Origin: Bacillota bacterium
Lineage (GTDB): Bacteria > Bacillota > Clostridia > Christensenellales > CAG-138
Direction of reading: 5' to 3'
DNA length: 64,000 nt
NCBI GenBank assembly: GCA_023435025.1
Contig: JAEYSE010000039.1
Location: forward strand, 1-64,000
Shown here: positions 16,960-25,782 of the stretch, one piece after another
How positions within the stretch are numbered: the stretch's first letter is position 1
Layout: every line of letters begins with the position of its first letter
Made by a program: the position numbers and the translations under genes
The notes under the pieces: generated by a model
Seen by the model: the letters and a program-made list of their open reading frames with translations, nothing else
What the model was told of the DNA's origin: nothing
Database searches by the model: none

Positions 16960-17445
16960 CTACCTTGCGTTCAGCCATTTGAGTACAGGCTCAAGATTTT
17001 CCTCTTTTACGCCGTCAAAACCATTTTCAATATTCGAGATAGCCTCTTTAAGCTCTTCATCTTTGTCCTTGCGGCTTTTAAGCATCTTTAAAAACATGGA
17101 AAGCATGAGTTTATCCAAGCCCTTTAACTCTTTTAAAGGCAAGCATCCGCCGCGCAGATAAAAAAAGGGTATGCCTTCGATCTTATTCCTTGCGATAACT
17201 ACCTCGGCTGATGGTTCAGCGGTTCGCCCGGTACCCGATCCGCAAACCACTTTTACGTTATGTTTGTGCAATTTATCAATACCCTGTATCTTCCCGGCTT
17301 TCATCCAGCCGAGAAAAATGATTTCTTCGTCTTGGCTAACCTTTGAAAGTTCTTTTACCCGGAAAACTTTTAGTCTCGTCTTTCTAGCGAGCATATCGGC
17401 ATATCTCTGGGTAAACCCCGTTTTTGATTCATAAACAATTACCAT
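16960..17445 (-). CDS. Flavodoxin-domain protein
   Basis: The 161-residue protein opens with a flavodoxin-type phosphate loop, VIVYESKTGFTQRYADMLA, and continues EEIIFLGWMKAGKIQG, which fits the second flavin loop region of the flavodoxin_5 type (protoporphyrinogen oxidase HemG-like fold). The C-terminal third is Lys/Glu-rich and helical. It probably binds FMN and acts in electron transfer; the partner may be the SDR encoded 11 bases downstream. ATG at 17445 has AAAGGAG upstream. Confidence 0.7.
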   Translation of the reverse strand: MVIVYESKTGFTQRYADMLARKTRLKVFRVKELSKVSQDEEIIFLGWMKAGKIQGIDKLHKHNVKVVCGSGTGRTAEPSAEVVIARNKIEGIPFFYLRGGCLPLKELKGLDKLMLSMFLKMLKSRKDKDEELKEAISNIENGFDGVKEENLEPVLKWLNAR

Positions 17446-17605
17446 TATCTTTGATCTCCTTTGCGTCAATATCGGCCCGCTCAGCTTGTTTATGTTCAGT
17501 TGTCTACGCATAAAATTGGAAACTCAGTTGACTCAATCATACTCTCCAATAAGGCTTTCCGCAATAAAGCAAATACGTAAAACGGTATTTTAAACTAGCA
17601 AGATC

Positions 17606-18052
17606 TTACTTATAATCAGCAGGAGTGCCCCAGTTTTCAAACCGGTTGTACTTTGGATTTGTTGAATCAAAATGTATCCATATTGGTGCATTGTCCAAAT
17701 CTGAATGAGCTGCAAAGAATTTTTCATCTCCATACCTGATAGCTTCCAAAGCCAATGGCAGCTCACGCCTAAATATTGCATCACGCATAGCAGAAACTGG
17801 ATCAAATTGACCATCTACATAAACATATACATATAGAAATGGAAATCCACGATTCGTTCTCCATTCTGCAATTACCTCATCCCTCATGGAATTGACTTTA
17901 TCATAAGCAAACTGCAGGCCTATGGTAAGAAAAAGGTCTGCAGTGATATCCGAGTGCGTAAGTGTATACTTACGGCCTATTACCGGCTCAGTCGTTGTAA
18001 CACCCGTTCTGAATTCAACATACAACTTATCTGGATTGAGTCTTTTCAACAT
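17606..18052 (-). CDS. Staygreen (SGR) family protein
   Basis: The 148-residue protein matches the staygreen domain: LNPDKLYVEFRTGVTTTEPV, RKYTLTHSDITADLFLTIG, then EVIAEW and a central LYVYVYVDGQF. In plants SGR is the magnesium-dechelatase that removes Mg from chlorophyll; bacterial homologues occur in non-photosynthetic Firmicutes and have been reported to act on chlorophyll in vitro, their natural substrate being unclear. The ATG at 18052 follows GGAAGGTGAT. No tetrapyrrole gene is adjacent. Monocistronic as far as can be seen. Confidence 0.85.
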   Translation of the reverse strand: MLKRLNPDKLYVEFRTGVTTTEPVIGRKYTLTHSDITADLFLTIGLQFAYDKVNSMRDEVIAEWRTNRGFPFLYVYVYVDGQFDPVSAMRDAIFRRELPLALEAIRYGDEKFFAAHSDLDNAPIWIHFDSTNPKYNRFENWGTPADYK

Positions 18053-18451
18053 ATCACCTTCCAAAATATACTGCATATTTCATCTCTTTTTAACTTTATA
18101 ACTCTTCATAATAATGTATGCGCAGTAGCAATGTTCTTTTCAGGAATAGCCTCTGCAGGAGTTCCGCTCACGCTACTCGCCCCGTTTCGAGCAAGAAAAA
18201 GACAACCGGTGCCATTTCATGCACTGGTTGCCGTCAGGGGTAGGTACTCCGATAAGATAATATCATTCCTTCTGCGGGAAAAATCGGGCGTCGGCCAAAT
18301 GGAGTAAGGGGGATTATGGTGACTTGTAATTAAATTTTTAGTATAAAGTGGGTATAGAGTTGCCCTAATAAAATGATTATGTTGACCTTAATTCTTGCTT
18401 GTCGCTTGGCCATGGCCTATACTGGCACTATCAGCAGCAGGAGGAATCACC
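18053..18451. other. Intergenic region with one hairpin
   Basis: About 400 bases without a credible gene. An inverted repeat CAACCGGTGC / GCACTGGTTG (18211-18238) with an 8-base loop is present; on the minus strand it is followed by TCTTTTTC, resembling a terminator although no minus-strand gene feeds into it. AT content rises towards 18300-18390. Confidence 0.4.
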
Positions 18452-18955
18452 ATGCAAGCGATCACCATTGCTCAGGCGCAAAAGCTCACGTCCCCCAACC
18501 CCTTTGCGCTCATCACCAGTATTGACGCCGGGGGTCGCCCCAACGTTATGGTCCTGTCCTGGTGGACCTATGTATCCAACCATCCCACCACAGTGGCCAT
18601 CTGTCTGAGCCAGAAGGGCTATACAGGCAGCCTCATCGCCGAGACGGGCGAGTTCGGCCTCAACATCGTAGGGCACGCCCTCCAGGAGGCGGCCTTCCAG
18701 TGTGGCTGCCATTCCGGCCGGAATATGGATAAGGCCATGGAGTACAGTATCCCACTGACCCCCTCAACCCATATAGCTCCGCCGCTGGTGAAGGGCAGCC
18801 GGGTGGCCATGGAGTGCAGGTTGATCCAGACCCTGCCGGTGCAGGACCATACCCTGTTCATCGCCGAGGTGGTCGGCATCTACGGGGACGCCGCAACGCC
18901 GGGATTGTATGCCATGAACGGGTACGGCAAGCTGGGGACGGTTTCGGCCGAGTAA
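18452..18955 (+). CDS. Flavin reductase-like, FMN-binding split-barrel protein
   Basis: The 167-residue protein shows the flavin reductase pattern: PNPFALITSIDAGGRPNVM, ..WWTYVSNHPTTVAICLSQ, GEFGLNIVGHALQEAAFQCG and a late H-T-LFIAEVVGIYGD. These enzymes bind FMN and reduce it with NAD(P)H or act as flavin-dependent oxidoreductases. The ATG at 18452 has GGAGGAA upstream. The coding sequence is richer in GC than its AT-rich neighbours, which may indicate separate ancestry. No operon partner; converges with the allE-like gene. Confidence 0.85.
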   Translation: MQAITIAQAQKLTSPNPFALITSIDAGGRPNVMVLSWWTYVSNHPTTVAICLSQKGYTGSLIAETGEFGLNIVGHALQEAAFQCGCHSGRNMDKAMEYSIPLTPSTHIAPPLVKGSRVAMECRLIQTLPVQDHTLFIAEVVGIYGDAATPGLYAMNGYGKLGTVSAE

Positions 18956-19036
18956 TATCCTGCTTCCCACGAATACGGGTGCGCAGGTCAACTGATCGAA
19001 GCCCTTCGCATAGTAGCAATCTGGTCCGCTGACCCC

Positions 19037-19795
19037 TTACAACGCTGCATCTCGGTTGCAGTCTTTGGAATAGATATAAGTGAAATTCCGAGTTCCCACG
19101 CCGTATGCGCCCTGCGTTACAAAAGCACCGAACCAGATAAAATCATCTTTCTGAATAGGTAGCCAAGTACCATTGATTAGGTATAACCCCTCCCCTTCAA
19201 GCACGTAAGCCCCATGTTCTTGTACATGCGTTTCTATAAAAGGGTGACAACCACCGGGCTTAAAGGAAAGAATATGCATGTTTATGTCAAAGGATAAATC
19301 CGTAGGGAGCAGATCCATGATGAGAACATTTTCCATATTCTCGTAATTCCTATATTCAATATCATTCACATTCCCGGAGTGGTCAAAGCAAGTATAGCCC
19401 GCAAGAGGTGTATACTTCTGCTTATAAAGCAAAATACGAGTCCCTGCGCTTGTGCTTTTAAACTCCAGCCCTTGTCCAGCCGGGCAATAATAGTAACCTC
19501 CCTCTGAAAGCGACAGAGTACGTTTCCCTGTTTCTACTGTCAGATTGCCATCGATTACATATAGGAACTTTTCAACATCCTGTGCCTCATAGGGTTGTGT
19601 TGTTCCACCTTCTTTTTCTAACGTCATAATATACTGCACAAAACCTGCGCCTAGTTTTGGAGACGCTAAAATGCTTGTACGCACACCTTGTAATCCCGGA
19701 ATGACGTTGTTCACTCTTCCGCTGGATGGCAGGACGGCATACAGCCCCGGATGCACAACCGCACGTGTAGACAATATCTCATTTGGATAACTCAT
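19037..19795 (-). CDS. allE: (S)-ureidoglycine aminohydrolase
   Basis: The 252-residue bicupin matches AllE/YlbA over its whole length: start YPNEILSTRAVVHPGLYAVL, first cupin ..KFLYVIDGNLTVETG, second cupin with the Mn2+ ligand set E-T-H-V-Q-E-H and a later Gln (TQGAYG). The enzyme hydrolyses (S)-ureidoglycine to (S)-ureidoglycolate and ammonia in purine (allantoin) breakdown. GGAGGTGG precedes the ATG. No allantoinase, allantoate amidohydrolase or ureidoglycolate enzyme is in the window, so its partners are elsewhere or it serves a salvage role. Confidence 0.93.
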   Translation of the reverse strand: MSYPNEILSTRAVVHPGLYAVLPSSGRVNNVIPGLQGVRTSILASPKLGAGFVQYIMTLEKEGGTTQPYEAQDVEKFLYVIDGNLTVETGKRTLSLSEGGYYYCPAGQGLEFKSTSAGTRILLYKQKYTPLAGYTCFDHSGNVNDIEYRNYENMENVLIMDLLPTDLSFDINMHILSFKPGGCHPFIETHVQEHGAYVLEGEGLYLINGTWLPIQKDDFIWFGAFVTQGAYGVGTRNFTYIYSKDCNRDAAL

Positions 19796-20362
19796 AAATT
19801 TCCACCTCCATTTGGGGTTTGTTTTTATCCTAAAGAGTTAGATTTTAATGATACGTTTCTATTATATCTCAATTTCATACTCTCTGCGTGCTTTAGCTAT
19901 GCAAGTTGTAACGGATGGCTTTTGCGTTTATTTTAAACACGTCTTATAAAATATTTCTAATCAAATTATCCTTTATTCTAAATAAAGGAGAAAATGCAAT
20001 TGAAAAGGGTTTATCAGAAGCATTGACCAAATAACGATCCGCAGGTTATGACGAGCAAACGCCTATAATGATGTGGGGACCGTCATAAAATTCAGTTCTT
20101 GATTGATAAAATATGGTTTTCAAAACATCTTTATAGAGGTAAAATAGGTTCGTAATTGAACAAAAGCATGTTTGGAAATGCTTTCTATCGGAACATCATC
20201 GGGCCCATCCTTTGGGCTGCGTTCCGGGGTCTGCGTTTGGTTGCGCCTTCTTCCATACGCATTCCCTGTAACCTTATTGCAGTCCAACATTTTGCTTCGT
20301 GTTCCGTTTGCGCCGCTGTTTATTTTATGTTCTCGCCTAAATACTATCTTTTGGAGGACTAT
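19796..20362. other. AT-rich intergenic region, no gene identified
   Basis: A 570-base gap between the divergent allE-like and lipoprotein genes. The plus-strand frame from ~19945 to 20030 is open and ends ..EKGLSEALTK-stop, which could be a gene remnant, but there is no start or match to support it. A TATAAT on the minus strand (about 19862-19867) may serve allE. Confidence 0.4.
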
Positions 20363-20791
20363 ATGATCAATTTTACAAACCTCGTCAAGCGGGTTTTTCC
20401 GCTTTTTACGGTCGTTCTAATGATGGCATTTGCAACGGGTTGCGACGCTCCAAAGCTTTCCGACAAGTTCGATGAGGAAGCTGTGAAACAGAAAGCGCAG
20501 GATGTGATTGCGTTACTCAATGCGCAGGACTCCAAGGGCATACGGGATATCTCCGTGCAGGCCCTCAAAGACGCGCTCAAGGACGACACATTTGCGCAGA
20601 TTTACGCCGCGCTCGGGAAGGGCGGCGCATTTATGGAAGTTACGAGCATAATGGCCTACGGTTCCACCGACAAAAACACCGGCGAGGAGTACGCCGTGGC
20701 CGTAGCGCAAGCGAAGTACGAAAAGAAAAGTTTCACGTACACCATTTCGTTCGATACTGATATGAACCTCGCGGGGATTTATTATAGATAG
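20363..20791 (+). CDS. DUF3887-like lipoprotein
   Basis: The 142-residue product starts at the ATG after TTTTGGAGG (20363); the upstream open frame is not coding. It has a lipoprotein signal (VFPLFTVVLMMAFATGC, Cys ~28), then a small soluble domain beginning DKFDEEAVKQKAQDVIALLNAQD and ending DMNLAGIYYR, typical of DUF3887 proteins of Firmicutes. It is anchored to the outer face of the membrane. It lies ~125 bases upstream of an ABC exporter on the same strand and may be co-transcribed. Function unknown. Confidence 0.75.
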   Translation: MINFTNLVKRVFPLFTVVLMMAFATGCDAPKLSDKFDEEAVKQKAQDVIALLNAQDSKGIRDISVQALKDALKDDTFAQIYAALGKGGAFMEVTSIMAYGSTDKNTGEEYAVAVAQAKYEKKSFTYTISFDTDMNLAGIYYR

Positions 20792-20917
20792 GTTCTTGAG
20801 GGAACATGGTGCCCTCATGTGGGATTTGCGTGACAGCGTCAATATAGGCTGCCATAGCCGCGACATCGCGGGCTAGCGGCTTAGCTTTCTAACACCGATT
20901 TGCCGGAGGAGGAACCC

Positions 20918-21829
20918 ATGAACGAACCCCTCATTCGTTTCCAGGATGTTTCCAAGCGCTACGGATCCGTACTCGCGGTGGACAACATGTCCTTTGTGGT
21001 GCAACGCGGTGAGATACTTGGTCTGCTGGGCCCCAACGGCTCGGGCAAAACCACGTCCATACGCCTGATGAATGGCGTTCTGTCGCCGGACAACGGTAGC
21101 ATTTCGGTATTTGGCATGGACCCGACACGCCAGGGTAACCTGGTTCGGGCGCGATCCGGCGTGCTCACCGAGACGGCAAACCTCTATGAAAACCTGACCG
21201 TGTTTGACAACCTGACATTCTTCGCCCGGCTCTACGGTGTTCCCGAGGCCGACATCCCCGGCCGCATCAATACCCTGCTGGAGCAGTTTAATCTCACGGA
21301 AAAGCGAAAAGCGAAAGTGGGCGCCCTGAGCACCGGCCTGAAAAAGCGCGCCGCTGTGGCCAAGGCGCTGATACACAATCCTGATCTGCTGTTTCTGGAT
21401 GAGCCCACCTCCGGGCTGGACCCGGAAGCTGCCCGCGAGATGATCGAGCGCATCCGCAAACTGAACGCTACCGGCGTCACCGTGTTTGTTTGCACCCACA
21501 ATCTGGCCGAAGCCGAGCAGTTCTGCACGCGCTTCGTATTTCTGGACCGCGGGCGAATCCTGGAGGCCGGCACGCTGGAAGAATTGGAGCGCAAATACGT
21601 GGCCGAGATCGTATTACGATTGGAGATGCCCACTTTAGCAATGCCGGAATTCCCTGCCGGCGTGCTGGGTGACGCGGTCCACGGCGGCTTCACGGTGAAG
21701 CTGCCGGGCAAGGCATCCATTCCGGCCTTTCTGCGGCAGATTTGTGCCCGGCAGGATATCTATGGCGCCACCATAGAGAACAGCAACCTCGAGGCGCTCT
21801 ATTTTGAGATCAGGAGGGTCAAGCCATGA
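20918..21829 (+). CDS. ABC transporter ATP-binding protein
   Basis: The 303-residue ATPase has Walker A GPNGSGKTT, a degenerate signature ALSTGLKKRAAVAKAL (STGLKKR in place of SGGQ), Walker B LLFLDEPTSGLDP and the H-loop THN. A C-terminal extension of ~80 residues is typical of CcmA/drug or Na+ exporters (ABC-2 class). ATG at 20918 has GGAGGAGG upstream. It pairs with the permease whose start overlaps its stop. Confidence 0.93.
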   Translation: MNEPLIRFQDVSKRYGSVLAVDNMSFVVQRGEILGLLGPNGSGKTTSIRLMNGVLSPDNGSISVFGMDPTRQGNLVRARSGVLTETANLYENLTVFDNLTFFARLYGVPEADIPGRINTLLEQFNLTEKRKAKVGALSTGLKKRAAVAKALIHNPDLLFLDEPTSGLDPEAAREMIERIRKLNATGVTVFVCTHNLAEAEQFCTRFVFLDRGRILEAGTLEELERKYVAEIVLRLEMPTLAMPEFPAGVLGDAVHGGFTVKLPGKASIPAFLRQICARQDIYGATIENSNLEALYFEIRRVKP

Positions 21830-22659
21830 ACGGCCGGTCGATTACCGCACTCATGCGCAAGGATATCCGCGCCATCACGGCCAGCACGCAGATGTGGGTG
21901 CCCATGCTCATCGTGCCGCTGATATTTGTCGTATTACTGCCCGGTGTGTTTTTGATATTGGGACGCACTGTAAATCTGGCGGGTGATCAGGATGACATTC
22001 AGTTCGTCCAGCAGTTTCTGGGCGGCATTCCACAGGGAGCGCTTCGCACGCAGATTGAGAGCTTTGGTTCATTGGACGCCCAGCTCGTCTATCTTATGAT
22101 CAATTATCTCTTTGCTCCGCTGTTTCTCATGGTGCCGGTGATGACATCCAGCATCATGGCGGCAGCTGCATTTGTGGGCGAAAAGGAAAAGCGCACGCTG
22201 GAAACGCTGCTCTTTACCCCCTTGAGCGAAATGGAGCTGTTCCTAGGTAAGATGTTGGCAGCCTTTGTACCGGCGTTGCTCGTTTCCTGGGGTGGATTCC
22301 TGATTTTCATGGCGGAGTTCATGATCTTAGGGGCGCCGCTGTTCGGGCAGCCGATGCTGCCCGCGCCCCACTGGTTGGCTATCATATTGTGTCTGGTACC
22401 GGCGCTGTCGCTTCTTATGGTATTCCTGAACGTACTGGTCAGCGCTAAGGTGAAGGGGTATCAGGAGGCGCAGCAGGTCAGCGTTCTGGTTATATTGCCC
22501 ATTCTGTTTTTGCTCTACGGCCAGATTGGCGGCATTGTATTCCTGAGCACGCCGCTGCTGTTGCTCTGCGGTATCGGCGTGTTTGTGCTGGACGCGGTGC
22601 TCATTCGCTTCGCTGTCAAAAGCTTCAATCGTGACAGGCTGTTCCGCACGCAGGTGTAA
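21826..22659 (+). CDS. ABC-2 type permease
   Basis: The 277-residue membrane protein has six predicted helices, with an N-terminal helix (VPMLIVPLIFVVLLPGVFLI), the ABC-2 core FVGEKEKRTLETLLFTPLSEMELFLGKM and C-terminal helix pairs. The ATG overlaps the ATPase stop by four bases, so the two are translationally coupled. Together they form an exporter of unknown substrate; no immunity, peptide or lantibiotic gene is adjacent. Confidence 0.9.
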   Translation: MNGRSITALMRKDIRAITASTQMWVPMLIVPLIFVVLLPGVFLILGRTVNLAGDQDDIQFVQQFLGGIPQGALRTQIESFGSLDAQLVYLMINYLFAPLFLMVPVMTSSIMAAAAFVGEKEKRTLETLLFTPLSEMELFLGKMLAAFVPALLVSWGGFLIFMAEFMILGAPLFGQPMLPAPHWLAIILCLVPALSLLMVFLNVLVSAKVKGYQEAQQVSVLVILPILFLLYGQIGGIVFLSTPLLLLCGIGVFVLDAVLIRFAVKSFNRDRLFRTQV

Positions 22660-22963
22660 TAGCATACGTAGTTTTCGCGTGAACCCATGTTTCCCAAGAT
22701 ATGAATGATTGCGCAGAAGGAAAACCAAGACAAAGCGTTTATAAATGATAAGGTTCATTATGAGGCAAATTCAATCGAAATAAATGGGCAGCGCATTCAC
22801 GCTTCCCACTATGTTTATTTAAGAAGCACAAGATTTGTACGCAAGAGTTTTACAGAAGTCCAAGCGGTTTTTTAGGACCCACCGCCCTATTGAGTGTGGG
22901 TCTAAGACTCTCATAGCTGGATTGAGCATCGCTTAAAGCAAAACGGCTGTGACAAAGGCTAAG
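22660..22963. other. Intergenic region with a bulged hairpin
   Basis: Between the convergent ABC-2 permease and ArsR-type genes. A stem of ~10 bp (TTAG-G-ACCCAC / GTGGGTCTAA, 22872-22904) is present without a clear T run. Nothing else is recognised. Confidence 0.4.
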
Positions 22964-23890
22964 CTAGGGGCAGGTCTCCTCCCCCTCTGTTCTTTCAAAA
23001 AATGTTCGCAACATAATGTCCTGCGCATGATTGCCGAACTTTTTGCCAAACAACGTCAAGCCGCCGACGTTGTTTGCATCTTTAGCTACTTCAAAACGAA
23101 TACTCCAATACTGGTTTTCGTCTGTCAATATCTGATCCAAAGTTACATCCGAGACCTTTTGATCGTCCATGATAACTCCGCCCCGAGTGATATGCAACGT
23201 CTTTAATAACCCATATTGATTGGAGGGCCACCATTCGGGCGTAAGTTTTCCGCGTTTCACACCGTAATCGCCAGGGCTTGTCCATGTAAAAAGCTCTATT
23301 CCGTTAAAATAAAACGTAATATCGGATGGCCAATCGTCCGCAAAATCCGGCGCCTCAGATGCAATTTCAAACGACAGCTCAATTTCCACTATCTTTTGTT
23401 CGGGTGAAAAATAATTCGGACACCTGTATTCGACATATCCTTGCGTAAACCACAAAAGTTGTGCGTTAATGCGCTCATTTTCCCAAAAAACCCGCGGATC
23501 GTCACGGGAGCCGATAACACCCTTCTCTGTTGCCAGACCACATGTTGGTGTACCATCAATTAAACAATAGTACCCAACAGGGATAGAATATGTATGGGTC
23601 ATCGGCAGCCCGCGTCTGCGATTATCCAACATAAACCTATATTCCGCAAAAACCAGCGTGCAAATTTTGCTCATGGAGCCGTTTCTTTTGACCATCCGAG
23701 TAGTCACGAGGCCAGCATCTTCAAGCTTTTTCACATGCTTGATCATAATCGGGCTGCTAATGCCGATTCTTTCGGCAAGTTGCTTGATATTTAACTCTTC
23801 TTCCGCCAGTAGATGGATGATTTCAAGGCGCACGTCGCTAGCGAGCGCTTCAAAAAAAGCCACGTTTTCCGGTATCGGGGAAATTAGCAT
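22964..23890 (-). CDS. ArsR-type HTH regulator with C-terminal effector domain
   Basis: Residues 1-~85 form an ArsR-like winged helix (FFEALASDVRLEIIHLLAEEELNIKQLAERIGISSPIMIKHVKKLEDAGLV). The remaining ~220 residues are beta-rich with many aromatic residues (ITFYFNGIELFTWTSPGDYG), consistent with a jelly-roll or sugar-sensing domain, not a metal site: no Cys pair typical of ArsR sensors is present. It is the last gene of the arabinofuranosidase/ABC operon, 17 bases after the second permease, and so probably senses the imported sugar. Its length (308) is about three times that of ordinary ArsR proteins. Confidence 0.75.
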   Translation of the reverse strand: MLISPIPENVAFFEALASDVRLEIIHLLAEEELNIKQLAERIGISSPIMIKHVKKLEDAGLVTTRMVKRNGSMSKICTLVFAEYRFMLDNRRRGLPMTHTYSIPVGYYCLIDGTPTCGLATEKGVIGSRDDPRVFWENERINAQLLWFTQGYVEYRCPNYFSPEQKIVEIELSFEIASEAPDFADDWPSDITFYFNGIELFTWTSPGDYGVKRGKLTPEWWPSNQYGLLKTLHITRGGVIMDDQKVSDVTLDQILTDENQYWSIRFEVAKDANNVGGLTLFGKKFGNHAQDIMLRTFFERTEGEETCP

Positions 23891-23906
23891 ACGGCTCCTC
23901 CGTTTC

Positions 23907-24761
23907 CTATCCTTTTACGCCACCGGCCGTCATCCCGGCAATAAAGTATTTTTGAAATAACAAGAACAATATGACAATAGGAATCACAGAAAACACGGCT
24001 CCAGCTATCAAAACATCGTAATTGTTCCCATAAGGCGTAATCAGTGTATTTAAACCAATTGTCAGCGTAAGCTTATCTTTCGAGCTCAAAACAATCATCG
24101 GCCATAAAAAATTGTTCCAACTGCTCATACCCACAAAGATACCCATTGCTGCAAATGCAGGTTTCAATAGCGGAAAAATAATTCGTGCGAATATACCATA
24201 TTCGCTGCAGCCGTCTACTCGCGCAGCATCTAAAAAGTCCTTGGGTATTCCACTTAAATATTGACGGAAGAAAAATATAGGCAGCGGACTTGCCACAAAC
24301 GGCAAAATAATGCCCCACATGCTGTCGATAAGCCTAAGCTTAATAATCAGTTGGAAGAGCGGCAACATAATGATTTCCATCGGTATCATCATGATAATCA
24401 AAACGCAGGTAAATAGCAAGTTTTTAAGCTTAAATTCATACATTGCAAAACCATAGCCAACAAAAGCGCTGGTGATAAGCGTCAATGCAGTTTGTACCGC
24501 GGTAATGACTATGCTGTTTTTAAACCAGGTGAAATATGGTGTGTCGTCCGAAAATAAATAGAGATAGTTTCTAAAGGACATAATCGAAGGATCAATATTA
24601 AGGCCTATACCTTGCCGCATCATTTCTTTCCCCGGCCTTAGAGAAGCTAAGAATATACTGATAAAAGGCGTGAGTATTGCAATAGCCATGGCAATAAACA
24701 GAATAAGCATTATGACTGACTGAGATGTCAATTTTGAACGCCTCTTTGGTTGACCTTTCAT
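23907..24761 (-). CDS. Carbohydrate ABC transporter permease (MalG type)
   Basis: The 284-residue protein has six helices and the EAA loop of CUT1 permeases near the C terminus (DAARVDGCSEYGIFARIIFPLLKPA). The start at 24761 follows GAAGGGAG, one base after the stop of the MalF-type gene. It forms with that gene the membrane channel for sugar uptake. Confidence 0.93.
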   Translation of the reverse strand: MKGQPKRRSKLTSQSVIMLILFIAMAIAILTPFISIFLASLRPGKEMMRQGIGLNIDPSIMSFRNYLYLFSDDTPYFTWFKNSIVITAVQTALTLITSAFVGYGFAMYEFKLKNLLFTCVLIIMMIPMEIIMLPLFQLIIKLRLIDSMWGIILPFVASPLPIFFFRQYLSGIPKDFLDAARVDGCSEYGIFARIIFPLLKPAFAAMGIFVGMSSWNNFLWPMIVLSSKDKLTLTIGLNTLITPYGNNYDVLIAGAVFSVIPIVILFLLFQKYFIAGMTAGGVKG

Positions 24762-24762
24762 A

Positions 24763-25671
24763 TTATTCTCCCTTCTTAAAGAGGCCGGCAAATTTAAGCT
24801 GAATTGCATTGATGCCGAGGGTTATCGCCAACATGGTCAACCCGATTGCAGAGCCATATCCAATATTCGCCTGCTCCCAACCAAGGCGATATAGGTAACC
24901 GATAATTGTTAGTCCCGCTCCCCCCGGCGATCGATTGCCGTTGAACAGCATATAACTTTCCAAAAACATGGCCATTCCGCCGTATATGCTGATCGTAAGG
25001 ATATAAACTGTAACCGGTTTTAAAAGCGGAATCGTGATGTGCCTGACCTTTTGCAGACGTCCGGCGCCATCTATGGACGCTGACTCATAGAGTTCATTTG
25101 GGATACCTTGCAACCCTGATAAGTAATACATGATATTGACTCCTGTCCACCGCCAGCAGCAAAGCATCAGCAATGCAAAAAATGTGGTCCATTGCGCCGG
25201 GCCTCCCAACCATTTGGTGGGTGCAATTCCGAAATCCAACAGAATATCATTCAGTAGCGCAGTAGGCATTTCGCCAAAAATCAGCCGGAACGTGAAGCCC
25301 GCTACAACAATCGAAACCAGCGCCGGCATAAAAAACACTGAGCGGAAAAAATTCTTCGCAACCATCTGCTTACTATTCAATAAAACTGCAAGTACCAAAG
25401 GAACCGGTATCAGTACCGCAATCGTGATGACTGTATATATAACGCTGTTTGTTACAGCCCTCAAAAAATCGCTGTTAAGGAGATTTTTAAAATTTTCAAG
25501 TCCCACAAATGTCGTCTGGCCGGGCACAACCTTTTGAAAACTCATGATAACAGTAGATATGACGGGATAAATAAAAAACAATAAGAACACGATAATAAAC
25601 GGGGAAATGAAAACATAGGGCGCAAGTTTTTGAGAATATGGCAAAGACTTTACCCTTTTTTTGAAGTTCAT
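24763..25671 (-). CDS. Carbohydrate ABC transporter permease (MalF type)
   Basis: The 302-residue protein has six helices, starting YVFISPFIIVFLLFFIYPVI, and an EAA loop (ESASIDGAGRLQKVRHITIPLLKPV). Standard CUT1 length. GGAGG is 9 bases upstream of the ATG. No ATPase is encoded in this operon, as is common for CUT1 systems that share one MsmX-like ATPase. Confidence 0.93.
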   Translation of the reverse strand: MNFKKRVKSLPYSQKLAPYVFISPFIIVFLLFFIYPVISTVIMSFQKVVPGQTTFVGLENFKNLLNSDFLRAVTNSVIYTVITIAVLIPVPLVLAVLLNSKQMVAKNFFRSVFFMPALVSIVVAGFTFRLIFGEMPTALLNDILLDFGIAPTKWLGGPAQWTTFFALLMLCCWRWTGVNIMYYLSGLQGIPNELYESASIDGAGRLQKVRHITIPLLKPVTVYILTISIYGGMAMFLESYMLFNGNRSPGGAGLTIIGYLYRLGWEQANIGYGSAIGLTMLAITLGINAIQLKFAGLFKKGE

Positions 25672-25729
25672 TTCTCGCTTACCTCCTTATATCTCAAAGG
25701 TGTCACAACGCATTATGAATTGTACTAAC

Positions 25730-25756
25730 CTAAAGCGCCGCAAAGCGGCGCTTTAG
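25730..25756. terminator. Hairpin between binding-protein and permease genes
   Basis: A perfect 12-bp stem (CTAAAGCGCCGC / GCGGCGCTTTAG) with an AAA loop lies between the sugar-binding lipoprotein and the MalF gene. Without a T run it is probably an mRNA-stabilising or partly terminating element that lets the binding protein exceed the permeases. Confidence 0.65.
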
Positions 25757-25782
25757 TGTTGCCATAACAATTAGCAGGAAAT

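Noticed and set aside
18211..18238. Terminator of a minus-strand gene
   Set aside because: No minus-strand gene ends to its right before the plus-strand flavin reductase gene, so it was kept only as an unexplained hairpin.
17954..18307. 117-residue plus-strand frame
   Set aside because: Overlaps the staygreen gene on the other strand and a hairpin; no family.
20156..20362. 69-residue extension of the DUF3887-like lipoprotein
   Set aside because: The lipoprotein signal begins at 20363 after GGAGG; the extension would destroy it.
21232..21720. 162-residue frame opposite the ABC ATPase
   Set aside because: Antisense shadow; the plus-strand Walker motifs are complete.
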